Assembly: GCA_023139255.1 (NCBI GenBank)
Contig: JAGLNY010000226.1
Span: 1-5,923, forward strand
Direction of reading: 5' to 3'
Source of the DNA: Spirochaetales bacterium
GTDB taxonomy: Bacteria > Spirochaetota > Spirochaetia > JABMQR01
DNA length: 5,923 nucleotides
Shown: one piece after another, positions 1 to 5,454 of the stretch
How positions within the stretch are numbered: position 1 is the first letter of the stretch
Layout of the letters: each line of letters begins with the position of its first letter
Made by a program: the position numbers and the translations under genes
Notes under the pieces: model-generated
Database searches by the model: none
Seen by the model: only the letters and a program-made list of their open reading frames with translations
What the model was told of the DNA's origin: nothing

Positions 1-88
1 TTATCTGAAGGTCCATCAGTATGATAATAGTCCCTGCCATAATAGTATCAAGGACTATCCTGATAATATTCACTCTACCTACTGCCAT
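1..88 (-). CDS. N-terminal fragment of an unidentified hydrophobic protein (runs off left edge)
   Basis: An ATG at 88-86 on the minus strand opens a frame of 29 codons that stays open to position 1, so only the N-terminus is present. An in-frame TGA at 109-107 makes this ATG the first possible start, and a strong AAGGAG site lies 9 nt upstream. The peptide begins MAVGRVNIIRIV and is rich in Ile, Leu, Val and Met from about residue 8 to 26, with an Asp at about 14. This would suit an N-terminal membrane segment, but the fragment is too short to assign to a family. It is transcribed divergently from the HAD phosphatase gene. The start is well supported; the function is unknown. Confidence 0.6.
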   Translation of the reverse strand, partial: MAVGRVNIIRIVLDTIMAGTIIILMDLQI

Positions 89-97
89 GTTTAGTAT

Positions 98-103
98 CTC
101 CTT
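98..103 (-). promoter_or_regulatory. Shine-Dalgarno site for the left-edge minus-strand gene
   Basis: On the minus strand this reads AAGGAG, 9 nt before the ATG at 88-86. It is the main reason to believe in the truncated gene at the left edge and to prefer it over the overlapping plus-strand frame. Confidence 0.6.
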
Positions 104-130
104 GAATCATATTATGCAATCCTATTGTTG

Positions 131-150
131 CTATAAGTATAAACGTTTCT
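131..150 (-). promoter_or_regulatory. Archaeal-type BRE/TATA promoter for the left-edge gene
   Basis: Read on the minus strand this is AGAAACGTTTATACTTATAG: a purine-rich BRE-like AGAAACG followed by the TATA-like TTTATACTTA. Initiation about 25 nt downstream of the TATA centre would fall near position 112. That gives a leader of about 24 nt which still contains the AAGGAG site. Geometry and composition fit an archaeal promoter. It is a pattern match only, with no transcript evidence. Confidence 0.45.
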
Positions 151-159
151 TGCAAAAAG

Positions 160-194
160 TTTTTAAAATCATTCGACTTTTTAAATTTACTCGA
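160..194. repeat. Imperfect 17-bp tandem direct repeat in the divergent promoter region
   Basis: Copy one is at 160-176 (TTTTTAAAATCATTCGA) and copy two at 178-194 (TTTTTAAATTTACTCGA). They match at 14 of 17 positions with a period of 18 bp. The repeat lies between the two divergent genes, and each copy begins with a TATA-like T5A3 tract. It could be a pair of operator half-sites, or chance similarity in AT-rich DNA. Confidence 0.4.
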
Positions 195-243
195 TTACAA
201 TAGATTTCCGGTAAAACGGGGGTTAAGATTTCTTAATATTCAC
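178..243 (+). promoter_or_regulatory. Candidate promoter region for the HAD phosphatase gene
   Basis: Two TATA-like stretches precede the plus-strand gene. TTTTTAAATTTA at 178-189 would give a leader of roughly 65 nt. TTCTTAATATTCA at 231-243 would start transcription near 262 and leave a short leader still containing the SD site. Neither has a clear BRE, so which is used, if either, cannot be decided here. Confidence 0.3.
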
Positions 244-264
244 TATAACTGCCCAGCTTACAAA

Positions 265-269
265 AGGAG
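265..269 (+). promoter_or_regulatory. Shine-Dalgarno site of the HAD phosphatase gene
   Basis: AGGAG within AAAAGGAGT, 5 nt before the ATG at 275. This fixes the start of the downstream gene. Confidence 0.75.
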
Positions 270-274
270 TCGTT

Positions 275-958
275 ATGAAATATCGATGTCTGATCCTGGA
301 TCATGACGATACAGCCGTAAACAGCACACCATACCTGCACTACCCAGCTCACATTGAAGTTATGAAAGAATTACGCCCGGGCAAACCCCCGATCTCTCTG
401 AAAGGGTGGATGCTTAAGAACTTTTCGCCGGGTATCATGGAGTACATGGTAAATGAACTGTATTTTACCCCTGACGAAATAAAGAGGGAATATGAGATAT
501 GGCAGGATTTTGTAGTTGATAAACAGGTCAGCTTTTTTCCTGGTTTTATTGAGTTGATGAGAGAATATCATGAAGCCGGAGGGATTATCACTGTTGTCTC
601 CCATTCCACAAAAGAGAAAATTATGCAGGATTATGCATCAGTCGGGGCTAAAAACCTTGTACAGGCGGCATTCGGATGGGATTTTGATGAGACAAAACGA
701 AAACCCGACCCGTATCCGGTTCTTCAGATCCTTGAACAGTTCAAACTTTCCCCTGAGGATGTCCTGGTAATTGATGACCTGAAACCGGCTATAACGATGG
801 CAAGAAAGGCGGGGGTTGCTATCGGTGCTGCCGGCTGGGGAATCCTTGTCCCGGAAATTGCAGATTACATGAAAAAACACAGCGATTTCTATTTCAGGAC
901 AATCGATGATATCAGGGAATTGCTTTTTGCAGTGAAATCATCTTCTGGTTCTTTGTAA
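275..958 (+). CDS. HAD-superfamily hydrolase, probable phosphatase (phosphoglycolate phosphatase-like)
   Basis: A 227-residue protein with the complete haloacid dehalogenase (HAD) signature set. Motif I is LDHDDT with nucleophile Asp9 and acid/base Asp11. Motif II is VVSHS with Ser109. Motif III is the KRKPDP segment with Lys141 or Lys143. Motif IV is VIDDLKPA with Asp167 and Asp168 for Mg2+. Residues of about 15-85 between motifs I and II form a mostly helical cap, as in subfamily I enzymes such as Gph and beta-phosphoglucomutase. These proteins are cytosolic and hydrolyse small phosphate esters, or transfer phosphate in mutases. The substrate cannot be read from the sequence. The start is set by AAAGGAG 5 nt upstream. 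The gene has its own upstream region and converges on the nuo-type operon, so a functional link to it is not implied. The family call is firm; the substrate is unknown. Confidence 0.85.
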   Translation: MKYRCLILDHDDTAVNSTPYLHYPAHIEVMKELRPGKPPISLKGWMLKNFSPGIMEYMVNELYFTPDEIKREYEIWQDFVVDKQVSFFPGFIELMREYHEAGGIITVVSHSTKEKIMQDYASVGAKNLVQAAFGWDFDETKRKPDPYPVLQILEQFKLSPEDVLVIDDLKPAITMARKAGVAIGAAGWGILVPEIADYMKKHSDFYFRTIDDIRELLFAVKSSSGSL

Positions 959-961
959 ATA

Positions 962-2095
962 TTAGATAGAAAACAGTTCATCAACCTGTACAAGTTCATC
1001 AATTATCTTAATATTCTGAGGACATTTCGGTTCGCATTTACCGCAGGCTGCACACAGGTCTGCTCCCTGGTCTTTCAGGAAACGCCCGTAATTAATCTTC
1101 TTTCCCTCGATATCATCAAATATATATGCATCATTATAAAAACTGAAAGCCCCGGGAATATTTACTCCATGCGGACAAGGCATACAGTAGGCACAGGATG
1201 TACAGGGTATTTTTATCCGGGAATCATAGACACTCTTTACCTGATCAACAATTCCAAGTTCTTTATCTGTTAATACCGCGGGCATCGCAGTTCCGGCAAT
1301 CCCAAGATTTTCCTGTACCTGCTCCTCTGTGCTCATACCGCTCAATACAACGGTGACTCTGGGATCATCCCACACCCAGCGAAGCCCCCATGCAGCCGGG
1401 GTTCTGTTAACAAAAGCTGAATCCCATATCCGACGGACATCTTCAGGAACTGATTTTGTAAAAGCGCCCCCGCGAAGCGGTTCCATCACGATAATACCTA
1501 CACCCCTAGCGTACGCATAGCCAAGCCCCTCAAGCCCAGCTTGATGTCCGGTATCCAGGAAATTGTACTGTATCTGGCAGAATTCCCAGGGATAGGCATC
1601 AATTATCTCCTTGAAAACTTCCAGGTCATCATGAAACGAAAACCCGATATGTTTAATCCGTCCATCCTTCATTGCCCGTTCTATAAAATCAAAAAGTCCT
1701 AATGAGGTCAGGGTATCCCAATATTTGCGCGATAGGGTATGGATTAAATAGTAATCAATATATTCAGTATTCAGTTTAACCAGTTGTTTGTTCAGGATCC
1801 GGTCCATATCCTCATGTTTCTTAATCATCCAGCTGGGGAGCTTGGTGGCAAGAAAAACCTTCTCACGATATCCGTCTGCCAGCGCCCGGGCAAGAAACTT
1901 CTCACTCTCCCCGCCGTGATAAGGCCAGGCAGTATCAATATAATTGACACCCTTGTCAATTGCCCGGCGAATCATTTTTTCTGCAAGGTCAGTATTTATG
2001 TCTTTGGCTTTTTTGCTTTTTATAGGGAGACGCATACAGCCGAACCCGAGAATAGAGAGTTTAACATCACTTTTTGGAAATGTTCTATAGAGCAT
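962..2095 (-). CDS. Aldo/keto reductase with C-terminal dicluster [4Fe-4S] domain
   Basis: A 377-residue two-part protein. Residues 1 to about 285 form an aldo/keto reductase (AKR) barrel with the catalytic tetrad Asp54 (YIDTA), Tyr59 (PYH), Lys85 (ATK) and His119 (LIH). The N-terminal LGFGCMRLP segment is typical of the family. Residues 298-377 carry two ferredoxin-like cysteine sets: Cys298, 301, 304 and 307 (CxxCxxCxxCP), and Cys348, 351, 354 and 358 (CxxCxxCxxxCP). This architecture corresponds to the predicted iron-sulfur aldo/keto reductases (COG1453-like) common in methanogens and Clostridia, whose substrates are mostly unknown. The barrel should bind NAD(P)H, and the clusters could pass electrons to or from a ferredoxin-like partner. 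The same frame extends to 2155, but that would overlap arsR by 50 nt. The ATG at 2095 has AGAGGTA 5 nt upstream and begins exactly at the family's N-terminus (MLYRTFPKSD). It is the last gene of the operon seen here. Confidence 0.88.
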   Translation of the reverse strand: MLYRTFPKSDVKLSILGFGCMRLPIKSKKAKDINTDLAEKMIRRAIDKGVNYIDTAWPYHGGESEKFLARALADGYREKVFLATKLPSWMIKKHEDMDRILNKQLVKLNTEYIDYYLIHTLSRKYWDTLTSLGLFDFIERAMKDGRIKHIGFSFHDDLEVFKEIIDAYPWEFCQIQYNFLDTGHQAGLEGLGYAYARGVGIIVMEPLRGGAFTKSVPEDVRRIWDSAFVNRTPAAWGLRWVWDDPRVTVVLSGMSTEEQVQENLGIAGTAMPAVLTDKELGIVDQVKSVYDSRIKIPCTSCAYCMPCPHGVNIPGAFSFYNDAYIFDDIEGKKINYGRFLKDQGADLCAACGKCEPKCPQNIKIIDELVQVDELFSI

Positions 2096-2100
2096 ATAGT

Positions 2101-2107
2101 TACCTCT
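2101..2107 (-). promoter_or_regulatory. Ribosome binding site that decides the aldo/keto reductase start
   Basis: Minus strand AGAGGTA, 5 nt before the ATG at 2095-2093. Its first two bases belong to the TAG stop of the arsR-type gene, so termination and re-initiation are in direct contact. It supports the ATG at 2095 over the longer in-frame start at 2155. Confidence 0.65.
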
Positions 2108-2465
2108 ATTGTCCCGCGGGAGATTTTTTAGTAGTAGAATCAAATAATTCCTCAAGCTTTTCTATTAACTTTCGTATTATTTCATCACAAAGTGTATAGA
2201 TGCTCTGTTTCCCTATCCGTTCTTTCCTGATATACCCCGCGAGGGTCATCATCTTAAGCTGCTGGGATACATTTGATAGTTTGCCCCCGGTCAGTTCTAC
2301 AAGCTCGGAGACAGAAAACGACTCTCTCACGAGAGCGCAAAGAATATGGAAACGAACCGGGTTTGACATAATTGAGAGCATTCTCTCAACCTGGGTGCAC
2401 TTGTTCTCATCAAAGCGCTCCTTGATACCTTTCATAATTTCTGATTTTTGCTTATCTAACAGCAT
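2106..2465 (-). CDS. ArsR-family winged-helix transcriptional regulator
   Basis: A 119-residue protein with an ArsR-type winged helix at about residues 27-95: the opening MSNPVRFHILCAL (33-45), the SVSELVELTG helix (51-60), a recognition helix around LSNVSQQLKMMTLAGYI (63-79) and the wing KERIGKQSIYTL (81-92). A charged, coil-like tail follows (95-110), suited to dimerisation. The classical ELCVCDL arsenic/zinc motif is absent: its place is taken by SVSELVEL, without cysteines. Cys residues are at 23, 43 and 93. Cys43 in HILCAL sits where BigR/SqrR/YgaV-type persulfide sensors have a reactive cysteine, although their second, C-terminal cysteine has no clear match here. The ATG overlaps the TAA of the upstream fusion gene by one base, implying coupled translation. 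An internal Met11 is possible but has a weaker leader. It may regulate its own operon; the ligand is unknown. Confidence 0.85.
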   Translation of the reverse strand: MLLDKQKSEIMKGIKERFDENKCTQVERMLSIMSNPVRFHILCALVRESFSVSELVELTGGKLSNVSQQLKMMTLAGYIRKERIGKQSIYTLCDEIIRKLIEKLEELFDSTTKKSPAGQ

Positions 2466-4267
2466 TATTGGTTTTCCCCGCTCGTGTTCCGGTTATCACT
2501 AAAGTTATTAATGAAAATATCAATACCTTTTGCAGCAGAGTGTCCGTTGGCAATGGCGCTGATTGCATCACGTTGCGGGTTTGCTATATCCCCACCGGCA
2601 AAAATTTTCTGGTCCGCTGTCTGGTAGAACTCATTAACTTCCACATATCCCCGTTTAAATGAGAGGTTTGATGAAATCTCTTCAGGAAGGAAGCTGAAGT
2701 CAGCTGCCTGCCCAATTGCAGGTATAACAGTATCACACTCAATCATCTCCCCGGATCCCTCAATGAGAACCGGTTTCGGGCGTCTCCCCGGTCCATCCGG
2801 TACCATTTCCGCTTTTCCCCAATAGAGTTTAAGCCGGGTGGTATCCCCTTTCTCAATGCGCAGCGGGATTGCCTGGGTTATCAGGATACATCCCTCTCCC
2901 TGGGATTCGTGGATCTCTTCCTCTTCAGCAGGCATATCCACTTCCCTTCTCCGATACAGGACAGTAACTTCGGCGCCAAGCCGTTTTGAGGTCCTGGCCG
3001 CATCCATGGCAACATTACCGCCGCCTATTACCACAACCGAAGATTGTATATCAGGAGTTATCCCGTTGGTTACATCATCCAGCATCGCAAGACCCGGGAT
3101 TACGCCTTTCAGATCCTCACCGATTATATCGAGGCCATACGGGTCTGTGAGACCGGTTGAGAAAAATACCGCATCATGTTCGTTGTAGATAGTTAAAAAT
3201 GGGATATCCCGGCCTATCCTTGTATTCTGGTTAATCCGGACCCCAAGTGATTGTATATAATCAATATCTTTATCTATCTGATCGTAGGGCAGTCTGTATT
3301 CCGGAATTCCATATCTCAGCATCCCGCCGGCTTTATCATTCGCATCGTATAGGGTAACAGCGTATCCCAGCAGACTGAGATAGTAAGCGGCACTCAATCC
3401 CCCAGGTCCGGATCCGACAATCGCAATACTCTTCCCGTTGCCGGGTTCCCCTTCTTCCAGGACCTTCTGGTAATCGCCCAGATAAATCTGGTCAATAATA
3501 TACCTCTTAAGCCACCGGATTGACAGGGCTTCACCCTTATGCTTCACCGCACACACATATTCACAGGTATGGGAACAGACTCGGCCGCATGATGCAGGAA
3601 GCGGGTTTGCGTTATACACAATTTTAAGTCCCTCATCCATGTCATCGTCCCTGATTGCCTTAATATAGTCAGGAACTTTCATGTGCGCCGGACAAGTCGC
3701 CACACAAATACCGCATGCAACACAACGATCTGCCTCTGCCTTTGCCTGCTCAACTGAATATCCCTGAACCATCTCAATAAAGCTTTTCCGGCTCTCCTCA
3801 AATGAGAGCATGGGCATCTCAACACGCTTTCCGTCAAGAAGGTCGTATCCTTCCGCCTTACGGTATCCCAATTCAGAGTTATTCCAGGGTTTGTCATCAT
3901 GACCCGGGATGAACCTGAAAACTTCCGGGTCGTTGTCAATCCAGATATACTCATTACTCATTCCGAGCGAGCTTGTCGGGCAGATGTCAACACACAGAGC
4001 ACACCAGCAGCAGCGTCCATAGTCAATTTTCGGCCGCAAGCCGGAATCCCCATGACGTGTCCCTGATACCGGCACAAGATCGATTGCCTCATTCTGGCAA
4101 ATCTCCCCGCAGGTACCGCAGCCGATACAGGTATCCATATCATTCATATGGAAACCCCGGAAGCGTGGTGCTCCCGGTCTCTCATCCAGCGGTTTCCTTG
4201 TCGTGTAGGGCTTCTCAAAGGCTCGTTTCCATACGGAAAACGGTGCAATAATATCTTTAAGACTCAT
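2465..4267 (-). CDS. NuoI–GltD fusion: complex I-type 2x[4Fe-4S] subunit fused to FAD/NAD(P)H oxidoreductase
   Basis: A 600-residue protein made of two known modules. Residues 1 to about 105 resemble NuoI: a membrane-facing amphipathic arm, the RFRGFH segment (35-40), and two cluster motifs, Cys47/50/53/57 and Cys86/89/92/96, equivalent to N6a and N6b. Residues of about 155-275 are the GltD/dihydropyrimidine dehydrogenase-type cluster domain, with Cys182/185/188/192 and Cys227/231/235/239. Residues of about 279-582 are the two-dinucleotide-fold flavoprotein: FAD motif VGSGPGG (284-290), the GGMLRYGIPEYRLP segment (314-327), NAD(P) motif VIGGGNVAMDAAR (413-425), YRR (438-440) suggesting NADPH preference, and the second FAD motif FAGGDI (556-561). 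It should move electrons between NAD(P)H, FAD and four clusters towards NuoB/NuoD. The modules are seen; their electrical link is inferred. It starts 5 nt after nuoD with a good SD. A stand-alone GltD-like or NfnB-like role is the main alternative. Confidence 0.9.
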   Translation of the reverse strand: MSLKDIIAPFSVWKRAFEKPYTTRKPLDERPGAPRFRGFHMNDMDTCIGCGTCGEICQNEAIDLVPVSGTRHGDSGLRPKIDYGRCCWCALCVDICPTSSLGMSNEYIWIDNDPEVFRFIPGHDDKPWNNSELGYRKAEGYDLLDGKRVEMPMLSFEESRKSFIEMVQGYSVEQAKAEADRCVACGICVATCPAHMKVPDYIKAIRDDDMDEGLKIVYNANPLPASCGRVCSHTCEYVCAVKHKGEALSIRWLKRYIIDQIYLGDYQKVLEEGEPGNGKSIAIVGSGPGGLSAAYYLSLLGYAVTLYDANDKAGGMLRYGIPEYRLPYDQIDKDIDYIQSLGVRINQNTRIGRDIPFLTIYNEHDAVFFSTGLTDPYGLDIIGEDLKGVIPGLAMLDDVTNGITPDIQSSVVVIGGGNVAMDAARTSKRLGAEVTVLYRRREVDMPAEEEEIHESQGEGCILITQAIPLRIEKGDTTRLKLYWGKAEMVPDGPGRRPKPVLIEGSGEMIECDTVIPAIGQAADFSFLPEEISSNLSFKRGYVEVNEFYQTADQKIFAGGDIANPQRDAISAIANGHSAAKGIDIFINNFSDNRNTSGENQ

Positions 4268-4272
4268 ATCTG

Positions 4273-5454
4273 TTACCTCTCAATCTCAGGCGGGTATGTG
4301 TGTAATGAAACCATCAGCCCGGCAGTATCCGCGATGTTTGTGTTTACAGCAAGCCGTTCCATCAGTGTTACCGCATGGGTGTAGCTTGGTCCCCTCACGT
4401 ATACCCTTCTCGGCAGCTCGGTTCCGTCAGAAACCATATAAAATCCATATTCCCCACGGGTACTCTCCGATTTGTGATAGGTCTGCCCAACCGGTATCTT
4501 CCAATGCAGTACATTCGGTAATTTCTGGAAAAATGGTCCCTCTTTAGGCATTTTCTCCATCATTTGACGAATCAGGTCGATAGACTGATACATCTCTTTC
4601 AGCCTCACCCATGTCCGTGCATAAGCATCTGAGCCTGTTTCAGTGATAATATCAAAATCAAGCTGATTGTAGACCATGTACGGATTGTCTTTCCTGATAT
4701 CCCGTTTTATTCCGCTTCCCCGGGCATTCGGGCCGGTGATTCCATACTCATCAATCATATCCGGGGTGATAATACCCAGTCCTTTTGTCCGCTTCTTAAA
4801 TACATAATTGTGCATCAGCGACAGCTCAACATCTTTCAGTACTTTTTCGACTTGTTTGAGTGTACTCTCGACACGCTCTCCATACCCGGCAGGAAGATCT
4901 GCCCTGACGCCGCCGGGAATTATATACATATGATAAACCCTGCCGCCGGAAAGCTCCTCAAACAGGTCAAGCATATAATCACGCATGGTCATCGTCCACT
5001 GACCTATTGTTCCCATTCCCAACGACCCGGCCTGCCCGCCAATCCACATGAGGAATGATGCCAGCCTTGCCATCTCAAGGGTGAGGGTACGCAGCCAGTT
5101 TGCCCGTTCGGGCACCTGAATACCAGCCAGCTCCTCTGCGCATACCGCAAACAGATACTCATTAAAATCAGGTTCCGGCACACAAATCCTGCATACAAGC
5201 GGGAAGCACTGAATATATTTCCTGCGCTCCATCAGTTTCTCAAACCCCCGGTGCAGGTATCCCACATGTGTTTTACAGTCGACGACCTCATCACCGCAGA
5301 TTGTCAGCTCCAGGGACATGTTACCGGTTACCCCGGGATGCTGCGGTCCCTGCCATATTTTCAGGTACTTGCCTGAGTTCAGGTTATATCTGCTTTTCCC
5401 GTTTTCAACCGGCGGAAATTTGCTTCTTACATCCTGTTTCTTCGCGTCTACCAT
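4273..5454 (-). CDS. nuoD: NADH-quinone oxidoreductase subunit D-like protein (49-kDa family)
   Basis: A 393-residue protein of normal length for NuoD, related throughout to the complex I 49-kDa subunit and the large subunit of group 4 [NiFe]-hydrogenases. Landmarks are GPQHPGVTG (36-44), VGYLHRGFEKLME (64-76), the AEELAGIQVPERANWLR stretch (106-122), GGVRADLP (181-188), TGPNARGSGI (240-249), ESTRGEYGFYMVSDG (330-344) and the C-terminal SLHTYPPEIER. By alignment to Thermus Nqo4, with a constant offset of 5, the quinone-binding His38 is Thr43 and Tyr87 is Val92. CRIC at 88-91 recalls the hydrogenase RICGxC motif, but the next ligand position is Glu94 and the C-terminal DPCxxC is missing, so a Ni-Fe site is unlikely. 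It is peripheral, in the Q module next to NuoB and NuoC. Its ATG overlaps the nuoC stop by 7 nt, with GAGGC upstream. The family is certain; the redox partner is not. Confidence 0.92.
   Translation of the reverse strand: MVDAKKQDVRSKFPPVENGKSRYNLNSGKYLKIWQGPQHPGVTGNMSLELTICGDEVVDCKTHVGYLHRGFEKLMERRKYIQCFPLVCRICVPEPDFNEYLFAVCAEELAGIQVPERANWLRTLTLEMARLASFLMWIGGQAGSLGMGTIGQWTMTMRDYMLDLFEELSGGRVYHMYIIPGGVRADLPAGYGERVESTLKQVEKVLKDVELSLMHNYVFKKRTKGLGIITPDMIDEYGITGPNARGSGIKRDIRKDNPYMVYNQLDFDIITETGSDAYARTWVRLKEMYQSIDLIRQMMEKMPKEGPFFQKLPNVLHWKIPVGQTYHKSESTRGEYGFYMVSDGTELPRRVYVRGPSYTHAVTLMERLAVNTNIADTAGLMVSLHTYPPEIER
4274..4280 (-). promoter_or_regulatory. Ribosome binding site of the NuoI–GltD fusion gene
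   Basis: Minus strand AGAGGTA, 6 nt before the ATG at 4267-4265. The TAA stop of the nuoD-like gene starts inside it, so the two genes are translationally coupled. It confirms that the NuoI-like N-terminus is the true start of the fusion protein. Confidence 0.65.

Noticed and set aside
21..203. A 60-codon plus-strand frame upstream of the HAD gene
   Set aside because: It has no ribosome site at its start, runs antisense to the better supported minus-strand gene start at 88 and through the AT-rich promoter region, and its product looks like low-complexity translation of intergenic DNA.
2096..2155. A 20-codon N-terminal extension of the aldo/keto reductase
   Set aside because: It would overlap the arsR-type coding region by 50 nt and add a segment not typical of the family, whereas the ATG at 2095 has a good ribosome site and begins at the family's usual N-terminus.
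3679..3954. Alternative-frame minus-strand reading frames of 61-91 codons inside the fusion gene, and similar plus-strand frames inside nuoC, nuoD and the aldo/keto reductase
   Set aside because: They lie wholly within well supported conserved genes, have no recognisable domains and no ribosome sites of note; they are shadows of the real frames.
2465..4267. Glutamate synthase small subunit (GltD) proper
   Set aside because: The C-terminal 445 residues are GltD-like, but the NuoI-type N-terminus, the nuoCD neighbours and the absence of a gltB-type gene in view argue against a role in glutamate synthesis.
4273..5454. [NiFe]-hydrogenase large subunit
   Set aside because: Only one cysteine (Cys91) matches the N-terminal ligand pair and the C-terminal DPCxxC is absent. 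Whole-length similarity and the C-terminal PPEIER ending fit the NuoD branch.
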